A DNA stretch of 64,000 nt from Pseudothioclava nitratireducens (GTDB taxonomy: Bacteria > Pseudomonadota > Alphaproteobacteria > Rhodobacterales > Rhodobacteraceae), in the NCBI RefSeq assembly GCF_029210495.1, contig NZ_JARGDK010000014.1:1-64000 (forward strand), written 5' to 3'. How positions within the stretch are numbered: the first letter of the stretch is position 1; each line of letters starts with the position of its first letter. Below are positions 31,650 through 39,919 of the stretch, piece by piece. Position numbers and translations under genes: made by a program. The notes beneath the pieces are model-generated. The model was not told the DNA's origin and made no database searches. It worked only from the letters and a program-made list of their open reading frames with translations.

Positions 31650-32098
31650 CACGCGCCCCTGTAAATGAAGGGGGCATCCACCACCGTCGAGAGCGCCAGC
31701 ATGGTTTCCGAACGCGCGATCCAGCCGCCGGATTTGAGCCTTGCCAGAAACGCCTCGACCCCGGAGAGGCTTTCGACGCGGATTTGCAGCAGATAAGACC
31801 ACGCGCCCGTGACATGGTGGCAGGCGCAAATCGCGGGCATATCCCTCATGGCGCGGCGAAACCCGTCCTCGGACGCGTCCGGCGCCAGCGCGACCCAGAT
31901 GAATGCGAGAACAGGGCGTGAGATCTGTTCAGGGGCGACATCGGCGCGGATGGCACGGATCGTGCCCGCTGCCTGCAACCGCCGGACCCGCTCGTTCACC
32001 GCCGATGGCGAAAGCCCGACCGCAGCCCCAAGCTGGGCGAGAGACTGGCGCGCATCCGCCCCCATCAGCCGCAGCAACTCATGATCCGTCCGGTCCAT
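31649..32098 (-). CDS. Lrp/AsnC-family transcriptional regulator
   Basis: A 149-residue regulator with an N-terminal helix-turn-helix (QSLAQLGAAVGLSPSAVNERVRRL, about residues 17-40) and a RAM ligand domain (about 65-140; ACHHVTGAWSYLLQIRV). Such proteins sense amino acids and often control a neighbouring LysE exporter, here the next gene. The ATG at 32098 is preferred because GGGCGGGACGGA precedes it and MDRTDHELLRL is the usual N-terminus; an in-frame start exists 11 codons earlier. Three phased ATAATTT repeats lie upstream. Confidence 0.9.
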   Translation of the reverse strand: MDRTDHELLRLMGADARQSLAQLGAAVGLSPSAVNERVRRLQAAGTIRAIRADVAPEQISRPVLAFIWVALAPDASEDGFRRAMRDMPAICACHHVTGAWSYLLQIRVESLSGVEAFLARLKSGGWIARSETMLALSTVVDAPFIYRGA

Positions 32099-32162
32099 TC
32101 CGTCCCGCCCCCCCCGTTTGCAATAAGCCACAGGTGTCGGGCAGTCTCAGGCGAGGCGCAAC

Positions 32163-32231
32163 ATAATTTTCAGAGCATCTGCATAATTTACGATCATGAA
32201 CAGGTGATAACCGGATTGCGCCGTATAATTT
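32163..32231. promoter_or_regulatory. Candidate Lrp-type operator: three phased ATAATTT repeats
   Basis: ATAATTT occurs at 32163-32169, 32183-32189 and 32225-32231, spaced 20 and 42 bases apart, close to two and four helical turns. The third lies in the near-palindrome CGTATAATTTACG. The A+T content contrasts with the surrounding sequence. Position upstream of the Lrp gene and the tendency of Lrp proteins to bind phased AT-rich sites support autoregulation. Confidence 0.5.
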
Positions 32232-32249
32232 ACGGCCCTCCTGCCGAAA

Positions 32250-33092
32250 TCAAAGATCCTGCCCGGACAGCCGCAAGGCCAATGCCGCCCCAAGCGCCGC
32301 CGAGCTTTGCTCAAACACATGGTCGAAGGCCGCAAATTGCGCGCGCACGAAGGCCTGACCCGACTCGGATCGGGCAAACGCGATCCAGCTTTGCAATTCC
32401 GCGTCAGTCAGCGGCCGGTAGGCGAGCAACAGGTAGGATTCGATCCAGCGCGAGACTTCCGCGCGAATCTCCGGCTCTTGGGCGAGAACATCTGCGACCA
32501 TCTCCTCCTCGGAAATATCGTAGGGATAGGCTCCGCCCGCGACCATCGCCCGGTAGAAAACCAGATTCGCATTCAGACCGCCCAGAACATTAGCCTCGAC
32601 CGTATCGGAGACCTCGATGATCTCCCGGATGAGTTCAAGGCGCGGATCGCCCGCCATTTCTGCAGCGTCAAGCTCCGCCTCGGCGGCCTCTTCGAGGGCC
32701 GGATCGAGCAACGCTTCGCGCGCCGTGAGTTCGAGGGTAATCAGCCGCTGGCCAAGCGGCGCTTCGAAAAACGCCTCCAACGGCCCGACATATTGCTTGG
32801 GAAGCTCTCGAAACAGAACCGCTTCAAAAGCGGGCACAAGACGGTTTGGCGCATGGATTTCGGCCACCTGTGCCAACCAAGACGGGTCCGCAGTCTGCCC
32901 CATCACATCTTCGGCGAGCGTCTCACCATAGGTCGCGGCCTCGTGCTGAAGAATTTCGAACAGGGCATCAGAGCGTAGCAACTCGGCAAGACGCGCCTGA
33001 TCCGCGCGCGCCTGAGGCCCGCTCAGCACCAGAAGCGCGCACCCGAGAAGCGTGACGCCCAGACGAAACCAAAGGGTGAATCGTGCCGCCAT
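32250..33092 (-). CDS. Exported DUF2059-domain protein
   Basis: A 280-residue protein with an N-terminal signal peptide (MAARFTLWFRLGVTLLGCALLVLSGPQARA), then an acidic helical mature part. The C-terminal half (SRWIESYLLLAYRPLTDAELQSW, FARSESGQAFV) matches the DUF2059 family of periplasmic proteins of unknown role. The ATG at 33092 gives the signal peptide; the open frame extends upstream across the tRNA-Ser gene on the other strand and is not used. It ends 151 bases from the Lrp gene. Confidence 0.78.
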   Translation of the reverse strand: MAARFTLWFRLGVTLLGCALLVLSGPQARADQARLAELLRSDALFEILQHEAATYGETLAEDVMGQTADPSWLAQVAEIHAPNRLVPAFEAVLFRELPKQYVGPLEAFFEAPLGQRLITLELTAREALLDPALEEAAEAELDAAEMAGDPRLELIREIIEVSDTVEANVLGGLNANLVFYRAMVAGGAYPYDISEEEMVADVLAQEPEIRAEVSRWIESYLLLAYRPLTDAELQSWIAFARSESGQAFVRAQFAAFDHVFEQSSAALGAALALRLSGQDL

Positions 33093-33279
33093 CCCTGCCC
33101 TCCATTGCGCGCCCGAAACGGCCCGCCTCACCCACGGTGACCCGCCGCGCGCCGCGGCGCAACCCCCGTGCAGCGACAGGATCGCGGGATCGGCAAGCTT
33201 GGGTGAAAAAACCGAAAAAACCGGTTGCAAGCCACCGCGCGCCGCTATAAATCCACCGCTACCTAAAGACCACCGATGC

Positions 33280-33369
33280 GGAGAGGTGCCGGAGCGGTCG
33301 AACGGGGCGGTCTCGAAAACCGTTGTGGGTGTGAGCCCACCCAGGGTTCGAATCCCTGTCTCTCCGCCA
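33280..33369 (+). tRNA. tRNA-Ser (anticodon CGA)
   Basis: A 90-base class II tRNA with acceptor stem GGAGAGG/TCTCTCC, anticodon loop CTCGAAA, a long variable arm (GTGGGTGTGAGCCCAC) and the T-loop GGTTCGAATCC. The discriminator is G and CCA is encoded. It reads UCG codons. Confidence 0.97.
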
Positions 33370-33450
33370 TTTTCCACCAAGGCTGACGACGTCAATTCAG
33401 ATCTGCATCCGCTTGCGGTGCGGGGCTTTTGCGCGTTTGATGCGCGGGTG

Positions 33451-34194
33451 ATGACAGCAGACACGCCTTCCCCTCGAACACCCACGATCCACCCGCTTGG
33501 GCTGGACGGGCTCTTGGTGCGTATGGCCGCGCAATTCACGCCAGAGGCAAACGCGCGTGTGGCTGCTTTGCACGCCGATCTGTTGCGCACGCCGCCCGTC
33601 GGGTTTGTCGAGAGCGCCCCGGCGCTTGCGTCCCTGCACCTGCGCTTCAATCGGCTCCTGACCGACCGGCAGAGTTTCGCCCGTGAGATCGAGGAGAGGC
33701 TTGAGGGGCTTCGTCACGTGGCGCGGCAGGCGCGCCGCATCTGGCATGTGCCGGCGCATTTCGGCGGTGATGCCGCCCCACAGCTCGCCGAGACAGCAAG
33801 CCTTGCCGGGCAGCGTCCCGAGGCGTTGATTGCTGAACTTTGCGGGCTTGAGCTGAACGTTCTCGCGATTGGCTTTGCGCCGGGCCAACCCTATCTCGGC
33901 ACCCTGCCCCCGCATTGGGACATACCCCGGCAATCCGCACTCACCGGGCAAGTCCCCGCGGGGGCGATTACCACGGCGATCCGGCAGATCGTGCTGTTCG
34001 CCAATCCCTCGCCGACCGGATGGCGCCAGATCGGGCGTTGCGCGTTTCGACCGTTTCGGCCCGAGGCGGAGGTGCCTTTCGTCCTTCGTCCCGGCGACAT
34101 GATGCGCTTTCACGCTATCGGCGGAGCCGAGTTGGCAGCGCTAGAAGCCGCGCGCGACCCGGATGGCGGGGCACGGCTGGAGCAGCTGGCATGA
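33451..34194 (+). CDS. pxpB: 5-oxoprolinase subunit PxpB
   Basis: Part of the ATP-dependent PxpABC 5-oxoprolinase that opens 5-oxoproline to glutamate. The 247-residue protein matches the KipI/allophanate-hydrolase subunit 1 fold, with LCGLELNVLAIGFAPGQPYLG and the GQVPAGAITTAIRQIVLFANPSPTGW region. The start ATG 33451 lacks a strong ribosome site; a GTG three bases earlier is possible. It overlaps pxpC by four bases (ATGA) and starts 81 bases after tRNA-Ser. KipI-type sporulation control is not relevant in this background. Confidence 0.9.
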   Translation: MTADTPSPRTPTIHPLGLDGLLVRMAAQFTPEANARVAALHADLLRTPPVGFVESAPALASLHLRFNRLLTDRQSFAREIEERLEGLRHVARQARRIWHVPAHFGGDAAPQLAETASLAGQRPEALIAELCGLELNVLAIGFAPGQPYLGTLPPHWDIPRQSALTGQVPAGAITTAIRQIVLFANPSPTGWRQIGRCAFRPFRPEAEVPFVLRPGDMMRFHAIGGAELAALEAARDPDGGARLEQLA

Positions 34195-35222
34195 GCGGCG
34201 TCATCGAGGTTCTCTCGGCTGGTCCCGCGCTCAGCGTGCAGGATATGGGTCGCGAGGGCTGGCTCGCCTTTGGTCTGGCGCGGGGCGGCGCAGCGGACCG
34301 GCTCGCGCTTTACGAGGCGGCGGCACTCCTGAACGATCCCGCGCCCGAGGCTGCGTTGGAACTCGCAGGCATGGGCGGGCGGTTCCGCACGACCATGACG
34401 ACTCGCCTCGCGCTGACCGGTGCGCCGATGCGCGCAAGTCTCGACGGCCAACCGCTGCACTGGAATGCGAGCCACCTCTGGCCTGCCGGTTCGGTGCTCG
34501 AGATCGGTCCGGCGGACTCCGGGATTTATGGCTACCTGAGTGTGGCGGGCGGCATCCGAACCCAAGAGCGTCTCGGCGCGCGTGCGACACAGGCAGCGGC
34601 AGGGCTTGGTCGGCGGATTGCGACCGGGGATCGGCTGCCGATCGCGCCCGACCCTGCCCCGGACACGCCTTCGCGGATGCTCCCTGTCGAGGATCGCTGC
34701 ACGGGCGGGATTTTACGCGTGATCACGGGCCCGCAAACGGCGCTTTTCGACCCTGCCACCGTGGCGCGGTTTTTCGCAAGTCCGCATATCGCGGCCACGG
34801 GAAACCGGCAGGGCTTGATGCTGGAGCGGCAAGCGGCCCCTTTTCAGATCGCCTCTGGCACCACGATCCTATCCGAACCGATCACCCCGGGCGACATCCA
34901 GATGACCGGCGCGGGGCACCCTGCGATCTTGTTGGCGGATTGCCAGACCATTGGCGGCTATCCCCGGATCGGAACCGTCTTGCCTGTGGATTTGCCTCGC
35001 ACCGCACAGGCGCGCCCCGGCTCCCGGCTCCGGTTTCAGCCCGTCTCGCTGGAGGACGCCGAGGCGCTCTCGCCGCCGGAAGAGACGTGGCTTCGGGCGC
35101 TTCGGCGTCTCAGCCGTCCATTCGGGTTCGGGCCTGACAGCCGCGCGCTGCTCAGCTATCAACTGATCGGCGGGGTCATTCGCGGCGATGAGGAGGAACC
35201 ATGGCGCGCAGGGTCGATCTGA
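34191..35222 (+). CDS. pxpC: 5-oxoprolinase subunit PxpC
   Basis: The biotin-independent carboxyltransferase-like (KipA) subunit, 343 residues. Family marks are SVQDMGREGWLAFGLARGGAADR at the N-terminus, YLSVAGGIRTQERLGARAT, and the C-terminal GAGHPAILLADCQTIGGYPRIG. It works as a complex with PxpB and PxpA. Both junctions overlap: four bases with pxpB and 22 with pxpA, so the three subunits are made together. Confidence 0.92.
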   Translation: MSGVIEVLSAGPALSVQDMGREGWLAFGLARGGAADRLALYEAAALLNDPAPEAALELAGMGGRFRTTMTTRLALTGAPMRASLDGQPLHWNASHLWPAGSVLEIGPADSGIYGYLSVAGGIRTQERLGARATQAAAGLGRRIATGDRLPIAPDPAPDTPSRMLPVEDRCTGGILRVITGPQTALFDPATVARFFASPHIAATGNRQGLMLERQAAPFQIASGTTILSEPITPGDIQMTGAGHPAILLADCQTIGGYPRIGTVLPVDLPRTAQARPGSRLRFQPVSLEDAEALSPPEETWLRALRRLSRPFGFGPDSRALLSYQLIGGVIRGDEEEPWRAGSI

Positions 35223-35944
35223 ATGCGGATTTGGGCGAGAACTGCGGCGATGACCGGGCGCTGCTGCGGATCGTGAACTCGGCCAATATCTGCGCGGGGC
35301 TTCACGCGGGCAGCCCCGCGATCATGGCGCAGACGATGGCGGCGGCGCGCGATGCGGGCGTGGGCATCGGGGTGCATCCGGGCTTTGACGATCGCGCCAA
35401 TTTCGGGCGCACCCGAATGGCCTTGTCGACCTTCGACCTCACCGCGCTGATTGCCTATCAGGTCGGCGCGGCCAAGGCCGTGGCCGAGGGACTTGGGACA
35501 AAACTCGATCACCTGAAGCTCCACGGCGCGCTGGCGAACATGGCGAGCGAGGACGCGGCGCTCGCCAAGGTCTGTTTCGAGGCCGCGCTGGCCGTCGATC
35601 CGGGGTTGAAGCTCGTTGTGCTTGCCGCCACCCGGCAACAGGAAGCAGCCGAAGCACTCGGCGCGCCTTGGGCTGGTGAAATCTTTGCCGACCGCGCCTA
35701 TGAGCCGGATGCGACGCTGGTTGATCGCTCGAAGCCCGGCGCCGTGATCCATGACAGCGCGCTGGCCGCGCGCCGTATCCTCGCCATGCTGGAGGCGGAT
35801 GCGATCATTGCCGAGGACGGGGCGCGCATAGCGGCTCGGATCAACACGATTTGTCTGCACGGAGACACGCCCGAAGCCCTCGGCATGGCCCGGGATATTC
35901 GTGAGGCACTGCACGATGCAGGGATCACGCTTGCGCGGCTCTAG
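35201..35944 (+). CDS. pxpA: 5-oxoprolinase subunit PxpA (LamB/YcsF family)
   Basis: A 247-residue LamB/YcsF protein that opens the lactam ring with PxpBC. It starts VDLNADLGENCGDD and has NICAGLHAGSPAIM, IGVHPGFDDRANFGR, HLKLHGALANMA and ICLHGDTPEA, the expected metal- and substrate-binding blocks of this fold. The ATG at 35201 is preceded by GATGAGGAGGAACC, a strong ribosome site inside pxpC. No transporter is attached to the operon. It converges with lpxB, leaving six bases between stops. Confidence 0.92.
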   Translation: MARRVDLNADLGENCGDDRALLRIVNSANICAGLHAGSPAIMAQTMAAARDAGVGIGVHPGFDDRANFGRTRMALSTFDLTALIAYQVGAAKAVAEGLGTKLDHLKLHGALANMASEDAALAKVCFEAALAVDPGLKLVVLAATRQQEAAEALGAPWAGEIFADRAYEPDATLVDRSKPGAVIHDSALAARRILAMLEADAIIAEDGARIAARINTICLHGDTPEALGMARDIREALHDAGITLARL

Positions 35945-35950
35945 GCGCGC

Positions 35951-37102
35951 TCACGCCCTGCCCAAATGCGCGAGAACCGAGCGCGCGGCGCGCAGACCCG
36001 GGTCCTCTCCGCCCTCGCCCAAACGCTCCATCGTCAGCGCCATCGCCGCGTGTTGGGCCGCGCGCGACTCCGGGTTTTCGATCAGATCGAACAGCGCCGC
36101 CGCAATCGGCCCCGGCTCGCAACGCGCGCCCAGAAATTCCGGGATCGCCCGCGTCTCCGAGACGAGATTCACAAGCGTCACCGTATCGACCTTGAGGAGC
36201 CGCCCGATAATCAGACGCGAGAGCCACGCCATGTCATAGGCGATCACCATGGGCGTTCGGCTGGCAGCGAGTTCAAGGCTCACCGTTCCTGACGCCGCCA
36301 GCGCCAGATCGGCGGCGGCAAAGGCCGCGCGCTTGTCGGCGGTCTCCTCGACGACAATTGGCGCAACGGGCCAGCGCGCCGTCATCTCGCGCACCATGGG
36401 CGCCACCCCGCGCACGGTCGGCAGCACCACACGCAGTCCCGGCTCCCGGTCGCGCAGCCGCATCAGCGCCTCGTCGAAGCGCGGACCAAGCCGCTTGACC
36501 TCGCCCGCGCGCGAGCCGGGCAGGCACAGAACCAAAGGCTGATCCGGGCCGATCATATGGGTCTCGCGGAAGGCCTCGGCCTCAAGCGCGCTTGCGCGCG
36601 GTTCGGCCACCACCGGATGCCCGACGAAATCGCAGGTCATCCCGGCGGCTTCCATATAGGGCGGCTCGAAGGGCAGCAGCGCGAGGACGTGATCCACCAC
36701 CTCCGCCATTTTCGCCGCACGACCGGGTCGCCACGCCCAAACTGAGGGCGCGACATAGTGGATGGTGCGCAGATCGGGCCGGACGGCACGGGCCGCGCGC
36801 AGCACGCGCAGACAGAAATCGGGGCTGTCGATAGTGATAACCGCGTCCGGCGGATTGGCGCAGATGGCCTCGGCGGTTTCCGCGATGCGGCGCTTCAGAT
36901 GGCGGTATTTCGGCAAGACCTCCATCAATCCCATCACCGAGAGGTCTTCCATCGGGAAGCGGCTCGAAAGCCCTTCGGCCTCCATCAGCGGGCCACCGAT
37001 CCCTTCGAATGTCACCGCCGGGGCGAGCTGCTTGATCCCAGCCATCAGCGCAGCGCCGAGCTTGTCGCCCGAGGCCTCGCCCGCGATGACGAAAAGCCTC
37101 AT
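35951..37102 (-). CDS. lpxB: Lipid-A-disaccharide synthase
   Basis: The glycosyltransferase (GT19) that joins lipid X and UDP-2,3-diacylglucosamine. The 383-residue protein begins MRLFVIAGEASGDKLGA and contains YVAPSVWAWRPGRAAKM, the LPFEPP segment, FVGHPVV and LCLPGSRAGEVKRL, all typical of LpxB. The ATG at 37102 overlaps the lpxI stop by four bases. Last gene of the envelope operon, converging with pxpA. Confidence 0.96.
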   Translation of the reverse strand: MRLFVIAGEASGDKLGAALMAGIKQLAPAVTFEGIGGPLMEAEGLSSRFPMEDLSVMGLMEVLPKYRHLKRRIAETAEAICANPPDAVITIDSPDFCLRVLRAARAVRPDLRTIHYVAPSVWAWRPGRAAKMAEVVDHVLALLPFEPPYMEAAGMTCDFVGHPVVAEPRASALEAEAFRETHMIGPDQPLVLCLPGSRAGEVKRLGPRFDEALMRLRDREPGLRVVLPTVRGVAPMVREMTARWPVAPIVVEETADKRAAFAAADLALAASGTVSLELAASRTPMVIAYDMAWLSRLIIGRLLKVDTVTLVNLVSETRAIPEFLGARCEPGPIAAALFDLIENPESRAAQHAAMALTMERLGEGGEDPGLRAARSVLAHLGRA

Positions 37103-37917
37103 GGCGCGCAGGCCCAGAGGAACAGCCCCGCCTCTTGCGCGGCTGCAACGGTGGCCTCGCGGTCGAGAAGCATCACCCCGCCAGCTTCCCACGCAATGCC
37201 TGAAAGACCTGCTTTCGCAGCGTTTGCAACGGTTTGCGGGCCGATTGCGGGGAGGTCGATGCGGCGATCCTGACCGGGCTTGGGTGCCTTGTAAAAGACG
37301 CCGCCCGCGCCCTTCGGATCGGGGCGCAGCCCCTGATGATCGGCGGCGAAGGCGAGCATCGCATCGGTGCCGGGAAGGGATTCCACGGCCAGACACAACC
37401 CCTGCGCCACGACAGCGCCCTGCCCGACATCCACCGATCCGAGCGCGGCCACGATCTCGGCGGCACGCGCCTGATCGCGGCGATCAGCCTCGGTCACATC
37501 CCCACAGAGAATGCCCGCCTCGGGCACCAGATCGGACGCGATCTCATGCGCGCCAACAACCCGAAGGCCCCATTCTTCAAAGAGTTCAATCACGGCGCGC
37601 AGGGTTTCATCGTCACCCGCCTGCATTGCTCCCAGAAGGCGCGGCACGAGGCTCGCGGTCTGCGGATCGAAAAACTCGGGCTCCAGCTTCGGGCGCTGCA
37701 TCGCGCCTGCGAAAACCACCGTTTCGATCCCGCGCGCGACCAACCCGTCCAGAAACGGAACCAGCCGCTCGACCCGGAAGCGCTCTGGCGTAGCACCGGG
37801 CACGGCGCTCGGGAAGCCTTCGAGTTCGCAGATCAGCAGATCGGGCCGCGCCTTGGCCAGCAAGGCGGGCAGAAGACCGGTTCCGGCGATCAGCGCGGTG
37901 TCGGGCGTCCCAGTCAT
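37099..37917 (-). CDS. lpxI: UDP-2,3-diacylglucosamine pyrophosphatase LpxI
   Basis: Releases UMP from UDP-2,3-diacylglucosamine to form lipid X. The 272-residue protein belongs to the LpxI (former DUF1009) family that replaces LpxH in most alphaproteobacteria: VFAGAMQRPKL, GDVTEADRRDQARAAEI, DVGQGAVVAQGLCLAVE and the C-terminal GIAWEAGGVMLLDRE. Its position between lpxA and lpxB, overlapping both by four bases, fits the pathway order. Confidence 0.94.
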   Translation of the reverse strand: MTGTPDTALIAGTGLLPALLAKARPDLLICELEGFPSAVPGATPERFRVERLVPFLDGLVARGIETVVFAGAMQRPKLEPEFFDPQTASLVPRLLGAMQAGDDETLRAVIELFEEWGLRVVGAHEIASDLVPEAGILCGDVTEADRRDQARAAEIVAALGSVDVGQGAVVAQGLCLAVESLPGTDAMLAFAADHQGLRPDPKGAGGVFYKAPKPGQDRRIDLPAIGPQTVANAAKAGLSGIAWEAGGVMLLDREATVAAAQEAGLFLWACAP

Positions 37918-38696
37918 CGCGGCGTCAGGAAGGAGCGGTCGGAGGGGCCAAGGATGAAGTCGAGCACTTCGCGGGCGAGTTCGCCCTCGGCGCCTTCTTC
38001 GGCGAGTTTGCGGGCCTGTTCACGGAAATTCCCCTCGGAGAGTCCCATGTAAAGCTGGCGCAGGGCACCGATTTCGGCGCGCGCAACACCGCGCCGCTTG
38101 AGGCCCACGAGGTTCAGCCCCTCAAGCCCCGCGCGCGGTCCCGCAACGAGGGCGTGGGGGATCACATCCGCGGTCACCATCGAGAGCGCACCAATGATCG
38201 CGCCGCGCCCGATGCGCACCCATTGGTGCACACCCGACAACCCGCCAACGATCACGTCATCCTCAAGCACACAATGCCCGGCAATCGCCACCGAGTTCAC
38301 AAGGATCACGCGGTCCCCGATCTGGGCGTCGTGGGCAACGTGGCAGGACGCCATGAACAGCCCGTCATCGCCCACCCTGGTGACCCCGCCACCGCCCTCC
38401 GTGCCGGTGTTCATCGTGACATATTCGCGGATGCGGTTGCGTTTGCCGATCACGAGGCGCGTATGCTCGCCCTTGAACTTGAGGTCTTGCGGGATCTGGC
38501 CGAGCGAGGCGAAGGGAAAGACCACCGTCTCATCGCCGATCTCGGTGTCGCCGGTCACCACGACATGCGATTTGAGCACCACAGCGCGCCCGAGCTTCAC
38601 CTCGGGGCCGATATGGCAGAAGGGGCCGATCTCGCAATCGGGGCCAATGACCGCGCCCTCTTCGATGACGGCGCTGCTATGGATGCGCGCGCTCAT
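37914..38696 (-). CDS. lpxA: UDP-N-acetylglucosamine O-acyltransferase
   Basis: First committed step of lipid A synthesis, transferring a 3-hydroxyacyl chain from acyl carrier protein. The 260-residue protein is a left-handed beta-helix with many hexapeptide repeats (EEGAVIGPDCEIGPFCHIGP onward), the catalytic His in MASCHVAHDAQIGD and the conserved GLNLVGLKRRG at the start of the helical C-terminal domain. It starts three bases after the fabZ stop. Confidence 0.96.
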   Translation of the reverse strand: MSARIHSSAVIEEGAVIGPDCEIGPFCHIGPEVKLGRAVVLKSHVVVTGDTEIGDETVVFPFASLGQIPQDLKFKGEHTRLVIGKRNRIREYVTMNTGTEGGGGVTRVGDDGLFMASCHVAHDAQIGDRVILVNSVAIAGHCVLEDDVIVGGLSGVHQWVRIGRGAIIGALSMVTADVIPHALVAGPRAGLEGLNLVGLKRRGVARAEIGALRQLYMGLSEGNFREQARKLAEEGAEGELAREVLDFILGPSDRSFLTPR

Positions 38697-38699
38697 GAC

Positions 38700-39170
38700 T
38701 CAGCCCTTGAGGTCCATCATCGCGGTGAATTCGGCCTGCGCGGCCAATTCGCCATCGACCATCGCCTTACCCTCGAATTTCCAGATCTTGCCGCCGCCAC
38801 GCTTGGCTTCGACATGCAGCTCAAGGCAATCGCCCGGCACGACCATGCGGCGGAACTTGGCTTTGTCGATCCCCATGAAATAGGTCAGCAGGTCCTTGCC
38901 GATGATGTCCATCGAGATGCCGACCAGCACCGCCGAAGTCTGGGCCAGCGCCTCGATGATAAGCACGCCCGGCATGATCGGCTTGGCCGGGAAATGACCC
39001 TCGAAATGGGGCTCATTCGCGGTCACCATCTTGATGCCCACCGCCGACTGGTTCGGCACGATGTCACGCACCTTGTCCACCAGCAGGAACGGGTAGCGAT
39101 GCGGGATGATCTTCTTGATCAGATCGAGATCGGCCTCGGTATAGGGTGCGGGGGTCGGCTTGTCGGACAT
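38700..39170 (-). CDS. fabZ: 3-hydroxyacyl-ACP dehydratase FabZ
   Basis: Dehydrates 3-hydroxyacyl-ACP in fatty acid elongation and competes with LpxA for the same substrate. The 156-residue hot-dog protein has the catalytic His in [16 protein letters not shown] and the catalytic Glu in [13 protein letters not shown]. Length is normal, with a short N-terminal lead. It sits between skp and lpxA; in many relatives lpxD would precede it, but no lpxD is here. Confidence 0.96.
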   Translation of the reverse strand: MSDKPTPAPYTEADLDLIKKIIPHRYPFLLVDKVRDIVPNQSAVGIKMVTANEPHFEGHFPAKPIMPGVLIIEALAQTSAVLVGISMDIIGKDLLTYFMGIDKAKFRRMVVPGDCLELHVEAKRGGGKIWKFEGKAMVDGELAAQAEFTAMMDLKG

Positions 39171-39255
39171 GATGGCTCCTCGGCTTCTTGGGTGCGCCGG
39201 GGCGCTCCGATGGGAAACTTGCTAGCAACGTGCGGCGGGCTTGGCAAGGACGGCG

Positions 39256-39912
39256 CTATTGCGCGGAAGGGTCGGTCGGCGCAGGTACGGCGGCGGGCGC
39301 GTCGGCCCCCGCGCCTTCGGAGTCTATCGTGACGAGCGGCGCGACAACGCCCGCCCCATCCCCGATATCGCGGTCGATCAGGGTCACAAGATCCTCGGTC
39401 ACGTCGATATTGGCCAATCCGCGGATGATCGCGCGCCGGTCAAGCACGACGACGGCGCCCCGCTCAGTCAGCATCGTGTCGAGCACCGGCACAACGGACT
39501 GGATAAAGGCCTGCCGCTCTTGTTCAAGCTGCGTCTGGATCGCCTGCGCCTTGGCTTTCTGGGCCGCCCGGATCTCGGTCGCACGGGTGTCGAAGGCATC
39601 CGCCTCAAGGCGGAACGCCTTGGGGTCCATCGCCGGGCGACGGTCGGTCAGCGCACGCTCCTCGGCCACAAGATCATCGGCGATCCGGTTATTCTCCGCG
39701 TTAAGCGCACGCGAAGCCGCCGCGATCTCGCGGCGCACCCGAATGCCCCATTGCGACTGATCGTAGAGCGTTTCCCAATCGAGCGTCAGCACCGGGCTGG
39801 GCACAACGATCCGCGACTGGCCGGCGCCCGGTTGCTCCTGCGCAAGCGCGGCCTGCGGCGCCAGCGCGCAGATCCCCGCCAGCGCCGCCGCAATCAGCGT
39901 GTCGCGCGCCAT
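39256..39912 (-). CDS. skp: OmpH/Skp-family periplasmic chaperone
   Basis: A 218-residue exported protein with a signal peptide (LIAAALAGICALAPQAALA) and a mature coiled-coil body rich in Ala, Glu and Arg (REIAAASRALNAENNRIADD, EERALTDRRPAMDPKAF). This is the OmpH/Skp pattern: tentacle-like helices that hold unfolded outer-membrane proteins after export. The ATG at 39912 follows TGAGGTCGTG, seven bases after the bamA stop. The C-terminus carries a Pro/Ala-rich tail. Confidence 0.88.
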   Translation of the reverse strand: MARDTLIAAALAGICALAPQAALAQEQPGAGQSRIVVPSPVLTLDWETLYDQSQWGIRVRREIAAASRALNAENNRIADDLVAEERALTDRRPAMDPKAFRLEADAFDTRATEIRAAQKAKAQAIQTQLEQERQAFIQSVVPVLDTMLTERGAVVVLDRRAIIRGLANIDVTEDLVTLIDRDIGDGAGVVAPLVTIDSEGAGADAPAAVPAPTDPSAQ

Positions 39913-39919
39913 CACGACC

